Below, piece by piece: positions 33,539 through 45,900 of a DNA stretch of 64,000 nt. This DNA is from Progne subis subis (Eukaryota; Chordata; Aves; Passeriformes; Hirundinidae). Positions within the stretch are counted from its first letter, which is position 1. The number at the start of each line of letters is the position of its first letter. The stretch spans positions 3,533,709-3,597,708 of the forward strand of contig JAKJHU010000061.1 of assembly GCA_022316685.1 (NCBI GenBank), read 5' to 3'. The notes under the pieces were generated by a model. That model did not search any database. It was not told where the DNA came from and worked only from the letters and a program-made list of their open reading frames with translations. Position numbers and translations under genes: made by a program.

Positions 33539-33971
33539 ATGCCGGCGGCGGGGCGAGGGCAGCCCGCCTCCTGGCTGCTGGTGCTGGGCGCCGCCGCGCC
33601 CGCCCTCTGGCTGCGCTGCGTGCTCGCCGACTTCACGGTGGACAACGAGGTGCACTCCAGCTTCATCCACCGGCGGCTGCGCGGCCCCGAGCGCCGCGAG
33701 ATGCAGCGGGAGATCCTCTCCATCCTCGGCCTGCCGCACCGCCCGCGGCCGCACCTCCACGGCAAGCACAACTCGGCCCCCATGTTCATGCTGGACCTCT
33801 ACAATGCCATGTCCGTGGAGGAGGGGGCGGCGGGGGCCGCCGCCGAGGACGGCGAGGGCTTCTCTTACCCCTACAAGCCCATCTTCAGCACCCAGGGGCC
33901 GCCTCTGGCCAGCCTGCAGGACAGCAACTTCCTCACCGAGGCTGACATGGTCATGAGCTTCGTCAACTTGG
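33539..33971 (+). CDS. BMP7: BMP7 exon 1 coding part: signal peptide and N-terminal prodomain
   Basis: Start ATG 33539 is chosen because it gives a 30-residue signal peptide (human 29) with hydrophobic core [14 protein letters not shown] and cleavage after CVLA, before DFTVDNEV. It has G at -3. An in-frame ATG at 33458 would add 27 Arg/Pro-rich residues ahead of the signal peptide and has a weaker context. The prodomain follows: [20 protein letters not shown], the [18 protein letters not shown] helix and latency-lasso region, [16 protein letters not shown], then [20 protein letters not shown] and DMVMSFVNL. Between EEG and FSYPY there are about four more residues than in human ([10 protein letters not shown] against GGPGGQ). 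The donor is GTGAGT at 33972, phase 1. Confidence 0.97.
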
Positions 33972-36900
33972 GTGAGTGCCGGTCTCGGCGGGGCTGGGTC
34001 CGGGGCAGAACCGTTCCGAGGGGAGGCTGGAGCGGGGACCAGGCCACCGACGGGAGGACAGGGGTCGGTGGCGCAGGTGGCCCCGGTTGGGAGCTGTTTT
34101 CCAGCGGGTCAGGTAGGTGACAGCCCACCCGGGCAAGGAAGGGCAGGTAGCGGCCCTCGGAAGGGACGGCTGCTTTGCCGGGCGGTAATTGAGTGGCATC
34201 GACGGGGAGAGGGCTCTGACTCTCCCATCGCAGCATTTGGACGGCCACGAGCTCTCCCCGCACCGAGGTCTTTGCCGTCTTCTCCTTTTGGTAGTTGCTG
34301 CGCGTCAGGAATGGGATTTGCAGGTAGGAGTTAAACAGGACGGCGAGCGGGTGTGCTCCGCATCCCGCACCGCCGAGGAAGGCACGAAAGGCAGGCAGGA
34401 GCACGGCACGGGTCCCGCACAGCTGCCGGTGCGGGGCTGCTGCTCCTGCGGGACGCGGAGCCCCCGGGGCTGCGGGGACAGATGGTTGGGACGGTTCCCT
34501 GCGGCATCCCAGCGCCGCGCTGCCTCGGCCGCGGGGGCTGAGCTGCTCGCACATGTTTTCCTAATGGCTCGGGAGGGATTCCACAGTAAATCCTTATTTA
34601 CTCCTGCAGCTTTTCCTGTTGACCCCGGTTTATGCCGCTAACTCGCCTCTTTTCACGAGCACATGTGGACGGGTTTATACAAACGATACGAGAGTTGGCA
34701 CGCTTTGTATGCGCTTCGCTAGGCCTCTCTAATTGGATGCCACGGCCCAATCTCGTTTCTGTTTGCTCGCTGTAGATTGCACACCCGTGTGGACTGCCTT
34801 GGCCGGGTTTGAGTAAAACCCTGTCAGGGTGCGCATTCTATTTTAAATATATAATTACAGACCTGGCTCGCTGTATCCGTTTTTAGAGCTCATCATGCGC
34901 GGCTCTTAAACCACACACGTACAGATTGGGTGCCTGCAAGTTCAAGGCAGAACCTGAGTTGTATTTCCAAAACAAGATCAGCTTCAGACTCTGTCCCAAA
35001 CAAAGGGAAACAGCAAAGTGCGACAGGAGCACACATAACCTGCCAGGAATTACAGACCCCCATCTCCAATAAATCCATTAACAGCTTTATGGATGTCCCT
35101 GTTCTGGACACTTCCACTGTCTGGAGCTTCAGAGGCAGCAAAGATTAAATCACCACCTAAACCGCCACCTCTCTAATCCCAGCACTTTAACTAACTTGAG
35201 AAGATCAGCAGCTGTAAAGGCTCTGTGACACACGTTAATAATTATTAGACACAGTAGCCATCCCGGCACAATTCTTGCACGATAAGGAGCCGCAGGACGC
35301 CGTGGGAGAGCTCTAGTTTGCATGAGCTGTGCCTCCTTATTAACTGCCATGAGCTTCACAGTGGGAAGCTCGGAATTACATCTGGCCTGGGGGCTGTGCT
35401 CCATGAGGGCTGGCGCTTTCCATTTGGAATTACATTGTTTGTCTAGTCACTGCTGGATACTTAAGCCGATGAGCAATGATACATTTAAAAATCAAATATT
35501 TGAGCAGTCAAAAGTACCAATGGCAGTCAAATATTTGACTTTTGAGATAAGGTTGACCTTGCTAATGCTGTTCCCGTGGTTCTTGGGTGCTACAGCGAGT
35601 GCAAGGAGAGTCCTGAACAGAAGACAAAAGATGTTGAAATAACAATAGTGAGATTCGCGATTTGCTTTCCATTTCACTAGAGAGGAGAGAACCTTATGAA
35701 ACACGTAAGTACATAATGGGAGGGAGTTCAGCTCTGCTCCTCAGGTGTAGTAATTTACTGGATCACCAGTGAAACTGCAGTGCTCCTGTCCCACATTCCC
35801 GATGTAAGGAAGTCTCCTTGTCAGCTCACGTCAGAGTTATAAGAAAGAATTAATGTTCAGGCCATTCGACTATTTTGAATACAAGGGAGTGGAATTGATC
35901 CATAAACGTGGAATAAAAGTTACATTTTGGATATGTCTGTGTCTATTTGAGAACTCTGTATGGAGCAGGTTTCAGCTGTATAATCCATAACCCCTGGTAA
36001 TCGACGTCCTGATGCAGTTTGATGACTGCAGAAGATATTTTCATTCATTTCAACCTGCCAGGGTTTGCTGTCAGCGTAGAAATCCAAGAGTGTTCTTTAT
36101 GCAAAATCCTAAATGATTATTTTATTTAATTGCTGTCAGCATGGTCAGGGGGTAGTAAGAGCACAGGCAAAACCCAGCAGTTTTAAGGACAGGTGGAATT
36201 ACTATGAGCGAGGCACATTTTGAAGGTTTATCTGTGCTGTTTTGTTCCCTTGTCAACAGTGCATGCCAGGACGAGTTTAAAAAGGACACAGATCTATAAG
36301 AGCTTTCTTCATCGCTGTGCACACCTTTCATCCCATTATAGTCATTGCTCTTTCATCTTTATAGGACAAAGGCAAGCTTGTTTATGGAGGTTTTAATGAA
36401 TTAGAGCAGCCACTCACTCCGTATATAATCAAGCACAACACCTGCTTTGAGACATACACTTTTCCATGACATTCAGGGAAAATTAGAAGATCTATTGTAG
36501 AACTCAATTTTTTTCTGGAGACTTTCTACAATGATCCCTTTTAAAGCAAAGCTGAATTCCTAAATGCAGACTGTGGTAAACTGTGTCCTACTTTTGTAAG
36601 AGATACTCTGTGAGCATTGCATCTCACAGGTAGGCTTTTATTACTATACCAGAACCATCACAATGAGGAAGTGTCACAGCATAATAAAGTTTCATTTTAG
36701 CATGGAGGAAGTAAAAGCGAATAAAGAAATAATTCTTTGAAATTAAAATCAATAAAAGATATTAATTACAGGCTTCCAAATGCTAATCTACCATAGCACT
36801 TTTTTGCCTTACTGATACTCTTCATCCATCTAGTTGTACAACTTGAGAGGGAATAATATTTTTTAAGAAACTACATTGCAAGATTTTCTAAGCTGCATGG

Positions 36901-39900
36901 TAAAATCCCCAACAACAACCTCCCCACACATTGATTTCTATAGAGATACTGTTTGTATGTAGTCCAGAGAATTTATGCTGGGTCTTGGTAGGGAGGGACC
37001 GGAATACAGGTGCTCCGTTTTAGGGAGCTTTGTACCAAGCAAACTTTCACTTACTGTAAAATCCTGACAACTAATTAGATTTAGATTTATAACCAGTTAA
37101 TTCACAGGCTATATTTTGTATTAGCTTACACCTGTGCAAAGATGAATGGGGAATGGAGTTGTGTCAAGAATGAAGTTATATGCAAATTAAAAGAGAATTT
37201 AGCCTCAGTGGTCTAAGTTAGCCACTTAATTACTGGCTAATTTTGTAAAATTTATTGCTATAATTTTAGCATTTGGAATTTAATTTCAGATCCTGCCCAA
37301 TACAGTTTACAAACGGATCCATTTCAGGAACTGAAAAAACGCAAAGCATTTTCTGCGCGAGTTTAATTCCAAGTTTATAAACAGCAGCTAAGGAGTAAAC
37401 ATCCTCTAGATGACTTAGACCTTCTCGTCTAAAAATAATTGCGTCGTCCCTATGCCGGTAAACTTGCCTTGGTAAACAGACTTGCTTAGAATATTTTTAA
37501 AAGAGTCGGCACAAGTGATACGCAATTTGTTAATTTGTCTCGTGGCTGATTATAAAATGAACAACATTGTTTAATCCTGGCAAAAAGGAAGGAGGCGGGG
37601 AATTAGTCATTCTTGGAAGGAGCACTTGAAAGTGGCTTTTGTTAATATAAATCAAGAAGCTGAAGAGCCCCCAAGTTTCCTTTTATTTCATACCATCTGG
37701 CTATCCTTTTTGTTGACAAGTGTTTGGCATAGACAACCATCTCTTTGCCCTTTAATAACAGGCTTTAACACTGTAGGGTATTAGAAAAAGATTCTATAAC
37801 AGTTAAAAAATTTCCTTCGGGGAATACTTTATAAAGTGAGCACGGGCTGCAGGCATTTGCAGCTGTAACCTGGCTTGTGTTAAAATTTGGAAGGGGCTGC
37901 CTTGCATTCCAGCTCACTACAGGCCTTCATTGGTGTACAGCCAAAGGTTAATATAGATGTCACACAGTTTTTCTTTGGAGAGCCTCAGATATAAGAGTAT
38001 GCGTACAGCTGTGTTTTTAGTAACCCTTTCATAATCACTTCTTTTAAACCTCATTTTCCTGCTTATATAAATCAAAGATTTTCAAGGATATTTGACCTGG
38101 ATTTGAACTTATTTGATCTTCACATATTTCCCACTTGAAACAAAGCAGATTAAAAGTTAGCCCTGGATGCCTGGTCCCCATCACATGGTTTGTCCATACA
38201 TTAGGCCAAGCCCTTGGATTTTTTTTTTTTTTTCCTTCTCTTTCACCTAAGGCTGTTAAAAGCTCTCAAGGCTGAACAGGTACATCCCATAATTGTTTTG
38301 GGCAGTGTGGATATGTGCAGCACTAGGTGGTGTAACACTGGCTAAGGCAGGAAGCTTGCAGCCGAGTAAAGGTATGAAGGACACTGCCCGTGCAGCAAGT
38401 GACAAGCAGGTATCCTTTGAATGTACAGACCCATCTCAGAGAGAATTCAATTAATTTTCTAATTTCCAGGTGTAAAACAGCAGAGCAGGACAGGAACTAT
38501 TTACCTCTGCCACGTGCTGGTAGCAGAGAAAGGAGCAGCCAAGGACAGATGTCCTTACACAAGGAAAAAGGACCTGGAAATTGTCCCCATCCACTCACAC
38601 GCAGAGGATTTATCCCAGAGCAGGGGCTTTCCTCTGTTCCCACACAGGCTGTCCTGGGGCGAGGGGGTGAATCCCCCTCTGTGAGCTGCAGTTTAGAAGC
38701 CAAAACACAACAGCTCTCAAAGGGCTTTGAAGGAGACAAGCCTTGATGGCCAGGTCTTGTGATGCCGGTCACAGGAGCTGGGCACCAGTGAAACGTGCAG
38801 GACCTGCTCCCGGTGCCCCCAGCTGTGCCATGCCGGTGTCCCTGTGTGCGTGTGCATGTGTGTGTGTGTGTCCCAGCACTCCCCCTGCAAAGGAGCTTTA
38901 ATGGCCTCTGGACAGGCAGCACAAAACCAGGCGCTGCATTCCCTGGAAATAAGCCTGAGACACATTTTCGGGTCGGCGGGGAGAGACGTGTGAGAGAAGG
39001 TTACACAAGCGGTTGGAAACATTAATTAAAAAAAAGATTATAACTATTAAAGCCCAGTCAGAGCCGTTGACAGGCTGCTTTTAAATGGGACACTGTGATG
39101 TTTTAGTTTAATACATTCTGGCAGTGTCACCGGGGTTAAGGCTAATACTGGGATGTGTGGATCCTGTCATGTTATTGTCAGGAGGAATGCAGGGATTAGG
39201 TTTGAGAGTGGCGGTGGGTGAGTGCTGCAGCTGTGTACACTTATTATAAAAGATTTAAGTCCCACTGGTAAAATCAATATATTAAATTGCAAGAGCCCCT
39301 GTTTTTAATTAGTTTAAATCAAATATACTGTTAGTGCCATTAGGGCTGCTATCCTTGAACCAAGTGAGGAAATGCTAATATTTATATGGAAACTGTTAAT
39401 TCGTGGTTAAAATGATAGCACATTTAGTTTTATGCCTCTGAATTGTCCTAACTGGATGAATACCAGTGAGAAGTTGCAATGATGGATGAAGTCATCTGAG
39501 CAAGAGCACAAGTAAGCAAATTTTGATAGCATGCCAGATAAAGAGACTACCTGTTGATATACAGCATTAAGAGACCAGTGATATTTTAAACCCTTTCCAG
39601 TCCTCCTCTCTGGGGCCTACATCAAAGCACTTTTATGAATTAACTACATATATATATCAAAAATACACACCATTGCTATATAGAAATAAAATATGCTGTT
39701 TTATATGCGTATATTTCTTCTCTAAATTGAAGAAACTTCTAAAGAAATGAGAGAGCTGTTTAAATTAGTTTCAGGATGAAGATTTTCCTTCACAACTGCT
39801 TGAAATATATGAGACTACACACAAGGACTAATCACATGGATAAAGTTCTGCACATGCTTAAGTTTGGAAAAATGGAAACCCAAGAGAAAATTCTTGGCTA

Positions 39901-42900
39901 GGTCTTCATTGGTGTAAATTGTCAAATTTCTACTGAAGCTGGCCCTGTGGTCTCATTTATACAACTCTACGTCCAAAGTAATTCCCATAAACTCCCTCTT
40001 GATTTACACGAGCACCACTGAGAGCAGAATTGGGCTGAAGAAGTGCCCCTGTGTTGAAATAATGAGCATGCAGTAGTTTCTGCTAGAGCTTCACAGAGTT
40101 TTCTCTCCTAATCTCGAAATTGTTTCTGAGGGAAGTTTCCTTTGCTGCAATCAAAACACGAACCAGCTCCTATTAGTCACTGCTTATCATTATTAGCCCG
40201 ATCCATGTTGTTGAACTACAGCTGAATTCCCATCCTTGCAACAAACAGAAATGAGCAAATAATGTTTGACAAAAATGTGAAACTGATATTTCTTAATACA
40301 AGACATATTTCATATGGAGAAACTTCAGTGCTGAAAGATTCCTGGTATCAAAATATCTGAATCATAGTACAAATAAACAGCGCCTTGTAAAGGCTGCGGG
40401 GCCAAATTCCGTGCTGGAGTAATTCCACTGAAGTTAGTGGAACTGTGCCAGGAGATAAACTGCCATCTAGATTTTTTTGTGTTGAAGATTTTGTCAGTAA
40501 AAATCTTTGCTAAAAAAAACAAACAAAAAAACAAACAAAAAAACCCAAAAACCACCACCAAAAAAAAAAAGGTTGCAGGTAGCAAAGATGGAACCAATTC
40601 TAATTAAAAAAAAGCCCTTTTGGAAATCCTTGTTTTATTGGACCACAAAGTTTGCTGAGCCCTCCCCTTTACTTGGTTATATGTTCTACAATCCCGTTAT
40701 TTATACACAAATATACCTCATTTACAGCAGGTAACAGAAGCCATCCCCACCACACTGTGCCTTTCCCCTTCTTTTAAACATTTGTGTCATCTACATCTCA
40801 GGGTCAGTAAAAATCCTTCAGGGATCCAGACTGAGTGGATCGAATTAATGGCAACTTTGAGACTACAAGTTTTAGTGTAATTGCTTTATTGTTTTGGAAC
40901 CAAGATGCTTACAATCCAGTTCCTGTGCAAACATGTTTAACGTGTGTTAATGTGCTTCTAAACCAGACCCTCTCCGCAAAATTCTGCTTTTCATTAATTG
41001 ACATCAGTAGCATGGTACAGTATTTCAAAGCACTGGCCAAATATAAACTGTGTTTCTAATTTCCTTACTTTCCTGTGTTTGGAATGCCAACGTTAATTTG
41101 TTCCCATGGAAGAGTGAGAGCTGCCAACCACAGTTTTATATAAATGGCTTTACAGTGCAGGGCTGCCAGCATTAAATGATACTTAGGAATTTTCATGACA
41201 TTTTGTATTTAATACTGTGTGTGTGAGAGAGAGAAATTGGGAGAGATGTACGGCATGTTGAACAGCACAAGCTCTGATGACCAAGGCAAATGTTTGAAGA
41301 AATTTATCCTTTGAGGAGCTGTTACATAATGTTTCCTTCTTATTTAGGATTTTTTAATAATCTGTCAGATATTACATAGCATATTCCTTGTGCCTAGAAA
41401 AAAGCTAGTTTTGCAGAGAACTTTGTTGTTAACAATCCAAACAATTTCCCCCCCCCCAACCCCCAATAATTTTAGTTATTTATTAATAGATGAGCAGATG
41501 GACTTTAGTTTATGTTGTTCCTCTGATCATTCTGAACTAGATTGTAAGGATGTGATATTACTCAACAGGAGAAGATGCAAAAGCAGAAAAAGCTGCCACA
41601 ACTAAGGAACAGAATTAACTGATTTCGGTCTAACTGCCAACAGGTAATTTTTCTTTAGAAGAATAGGAGCAGCTAGATAAAATCATTTGCCTTTCTTAAA
41701 GAAAATCAAGTGTTATCATAGCTCCTTTAGTGGTATCTCTGCCTTTGTACGTAAACCAAATGTGAAGTTCCCTTTCAACAAAGTTTATTTTAAACTGCTA
41801 ATGGTAAAAACAAAGTCTGTTTATGTATTTCTCCTTTTATTCCTGGAAGATATTCAAAATACAAATTGTTCATGTTTCAGTAGATTCCCCTTAATGAGTG
41901 CTATGGTTTATCTCTGCATTTCCCCAGTTTATTGGAACAGGTGCAGTGTCTGCCATCTGTGCCAGCCCCGTGCTATACCAACAAACAAAGTGTTGTTTTG
42001 GTTCACTGGATTTAAAAGTCTCCTGAGAGTAAAGAAATGAAAGAGAAAGAATTTAGAAAGTGCCTAGTGAAGGAAAGGCACTTCAAGTAATGTGCTTTGT
42101 CACTCAAGTCTTCCAGTAAATTACCTTAAACTATTTCTAAACTGTTTGAAAAATATTATCCGCAGAGGATTAAGTTTCTGTTGCATCTCGGAGGTTCCAC
42201 ACTATTCTTTATCATCTTTATCCTGCCACAGTAACTTCCAAGTTAGAGTATTTTGTTGTCAGGTTAAATTAAATTTTACAGGAGTAAAACCTCTTTTTTC
42301 CTTCTCTTAAAGTGGAAGGACCGTGAATTTTCTTTCTTTCTTTTTTCTTTTTTCTTTTTTTTTTTTTTTTCTGCTTCCACCTCATTTAAGAGATACTGCA
42401 AATAGCCATCCAAGTTTAAACAAGATTATGTTGTAATTAGACAGACAAACTCATAATTATTTAAGGGCTAAACCAACAACAACAACCCTTTCAGGTTCCT
42501 TTTGACAGTGTTTATCCAGTGTATCTGGAAAGGCTTACAATTAAAGTGCCTGAAGGGTGGGGATGAGATTTTTCAGCATGCAGTCAGTGCTATCGGGTCC
42601 ACCTGGCCTGGGAAACTATGCAGGCTTTGTAGCAGAGAAAATCCCTTAACTTAGATCTTCATGGCAAGCTCTTAAAAGCTACCTTCCTTAAAAAAAAATC
42701 AAAAAAATCAAAAAAGGGAAGGAAAAGGAGGGGAGAGGCAAGGCAGCTTCCCCCCAAGCGATAATTAAAGCGAGCAAGAGCTCTCTCAGCGGTGGGGGAG
42801 CACCGCGGTGCTGATGAGCCGATAATCAGAGCATCACTCTGTAAGGTTTTCCTTTCAAATGAGCGCGAAGTTTCCTCTGGTCCTGCCACAGCCTCCCGGC

Positions 42901-45900
42901 GCTGAGTGATGCTGGGCTGAATCAGCCCCCGGCACAGCGCACTGATGTCACCGCAGTGTCACCCCAGGCTGGTGTCACCCCAGTGCCACCCCAGTGCCAC
43001 CCCAGGCTGGTGTCACTGCAGTGTCACCCCAGGCTGATGTCACCCCAGTGCCACCCCAGTGCCACCCCAGGCTGGTGTCACCTCAGCGTCACCCCAGTGC
43101 CACCCCAGGCTGGTGTCACCCCAGTGCCACCCCAGTGCCACCCCAGGCTGATGTCACTGCAGTGTCACCCCAGTGTCACCCCAGGCTGGTGTCACCCCAG
43201 TGTCACCCCAGTGCCACCCCAGGCTGGTGTCACCCCAGTGTCACCCCAGGCTGGTGTCACCCCAGTGTCACCCCAGTGTCACCCCAGGCTGATGCTACCC
43301 CAGTGTCACCCCAGGCTGATGTCACCCCAGGCTGATGCTACCCCAGTGTCACCCCAGGCTGATGTCACCCCAGGCTGATGTCACCCCAGTGCCACCCCAG
43401 GCTGATGTCACCCCAGGCTGATGTCACCGCAGTGCCCTCAGCTGCAGCAGCCCAGCTCCAGGCCACCCCGGCGGTGAAGTCACCACCCCTGACACCATCC
43501 CAGGGGCTGGCACGGTGCTGTGCCCAGCCTGGGGGGCTGTAAACTGTAAATCAGCCCGAGCTTGGACTCTGGCACTGGAGCCCCTGTGCCAAATCCCTCT
43601 GCCTTTGGCCACCGCCTTGGCACTGCTGGGGCAGCCTCGGCTTTGCCAATTGTTCTTCCCACAGCTCAGTGGCTGTAAAACTTTTTAAAAGAGACCAGAG
43701 GAGCTCTGGGAGAAGTGCTTAAAAATGCTCATAAAATAATACAGTATCAGCAGTTGTGAGTTTTAATTCTGATGGAGAGAAGAGCAATCCTTCCTGTGTG
43801 AGGACTGGGGACAGGGCTGCTCGTGTTTCCCTGGAACATACATTGACTGTAGCGAGTCCTTTGGCACCACAAGGGAAAGCAAATTCAGGTCTGTCATTTA
43901 AATGGAAGATTAAGCATTGCCGCAATTTAGAAATTCCGAATTCTGGTGCTCGCATTCAAATACTGTTCTTTTGTGTCCATATTTTAGCAATTTATTGCAG
44001 AAGACAATTTTCTGTAATGCCATGAATGACAACCAGTCATCACTAAGAGGAATCCATTCCTAACTGTATTTGTTCTACCCACAAGCTGCTCTTCCCTTGG
44101 GTCCCGAGGTTAAAACTTATTGCTTCTTCCATCACCTAAAATATTCTGAACAATTTAATCTTGCTACTTTTATTTGTTTATTACTCTGCAGTCATTATAA
44201 TCCCTCAGGGACTTTTTAGATGTTAATAAAGAGTACTGCACATCACTTTTGCTGAAGCTTGTGTGGCACTATAAACATCATGCTGAGTTTAAGTTCCCCT
44301 TTCTGACCATATCCTTAAAAAATCCAGCATTTGTTAAGAGAATGGAGGGGATTTTTTTTTTTTTATTTTATTTTTAACAAAAAAGAAATAAAAGGAGGGG
44401 GAAAAAACGAAGTAACTTTAGCCTCAATCTGCTAGCTACATAAAACAGTAAATGTTCAGTTGAGGCAGGGAAAAACCAGAACTGCTAGAGACTGGTTGTT
44501 TCCTTTTGGAGGAAACAATAAATGTGCCCACTTGTATTTTAACAGCATTACTACTGGGCCCCCTAATTACACAAATATACTTGTAATAAACTGCAGGAGA
44601 GAAGAACTGAAAAATTTGAGTCATTCATCACAGATCTTTCTCCTGAGCTCAAAAAGAAACTTTTGGGTAACCACGCTTAAATCTTGGCCCAAATCAGGAG
44701 ATGAAGATATTTCAGCACTGTGTGATGAATCATTTGTCTCCCGAGACAGGTTAAAAGGAGAAGAAAATCAGACATGTGGTGCAAAACTTATCTCACTGGT
44801 GTGGACACGGCTTTGACCTCTGGATCCAAAAGTTCCTGCAACCCATGGCATGCATTGTAATCAAATCACCAGAATATTAGAGTCCATATCCACGGAAATC
44901 CCTGACCGTTCCGCTGCGTTAAAGCCTGACACTGGGAATACAGAAATAGCCAAAGAATCCCGAACCGTGCAGAAACTCACTCAAGCAAACCCCAAATATT
45001 TCTTCAGCAAACAGCAACTGTCATTTTGCTCATTAGTCCACAGCTGTGAGATGAGAGCTGCTCCACTGAAAACCCTGCAGAGGAGGGAGGTGAATCTAAG
45101 CCAGTGTGTGTGATACACCGAGAGTGTATCACACACTCTTTCCTCCCTGGGTTGGCAGCTGGAGTCCAGCGAGTGAGCAGTGCCTGGCAGGCAGGACACC
45201 GAGCTGGGGAAGAATGCTCTGTGCTCCTGCTCCCTGAGAGATGCCTTCACAAACCCCACACACTCATTTCGGTGCTGTTTTTGCCGGTTGCACGCAGCAG
45301 GACGCGAGCTGCGCTCCCTCCGTTCGTACCAGACCCGCGCGAGGACACCGGGGCGGATTTCAGCAGCTGATCTTTTACCCCAGAACCGCAGTTGCAAAAC
45401 TGCGTCTGAAGACACACAAAACCCAAAACAAAACAGAAAATGCTGTTGTTAGGGGCTGACTCAGGAGGCCTGGACAGGCCCAGCCCTAGCGAGAGGCTCA
45501 GGAATCCAGCAGGGCTATGGTATGCAGGGCTAGGTGCTGCTGATGTCACTGATGGGCTTATCTTGTACCAAAAGAAAATTCCTCTTGTATAATAGGGATC
45601 GTGGGTGGGAATTAAACTGCAAATAAATCTTTGCCTCACCTTCAGATGCCGTTATGCCTGGGGCATGGGCCACCAACGTTTAGAGTGTAAAGGGGACGGA
45701 CACGTGCACACGCTCTGTACGTGAATATATCGTGTTTATCTTCCCGAGGACATTCCTGAAATAACAGCTTCAACCTGCCGTCACCCTGTGACACTAACGT
45801 TTCACATCTGCAAACAGGAGTGCACGTGGATGTTCAGCAACTCACAGGTCTTTAATATTCATAGCTCTCAGGGCTGTGTGGAACAAACAGCCGCCTGCCT

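Larger units (their letters stand above)
33030..34560. promoter_or_regulatory. BMP7 CpG island (promoter, exon 1, start of intron 1)
   Basis: GC content and CpG density rise sharply near 33030 and remain high through the 5' leader, the coding part of exon 1 and about 590 bp of intron 1. Long CG-rich runs include the stretches around 33230-33330 and 33460-33560. Developmental ligand genes commonly have such an island, typically a Polycomb target. Antisense open frames of 227 and 239 codons across it are by-products of the high GC content. Confidence 0.85.

Noticed and set aside
33050..34554. Antisense open frames of 239 and 227 codons over BMP7 exon 1
   Set aside because: High GC content removes stop codons. 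The composition is low-complexity Arg/Ala/Pro and the real coding strand is clear from BMP7 similarity.
42956..43378. Plus-strand open frames rich in [11 protein letters not shown] repeats
   Set aside because: They are produced by the C-rich 11/16-bp minisatellite inside BMP7 intron 1; no splice-consistent exon or homologous protein is recognised.
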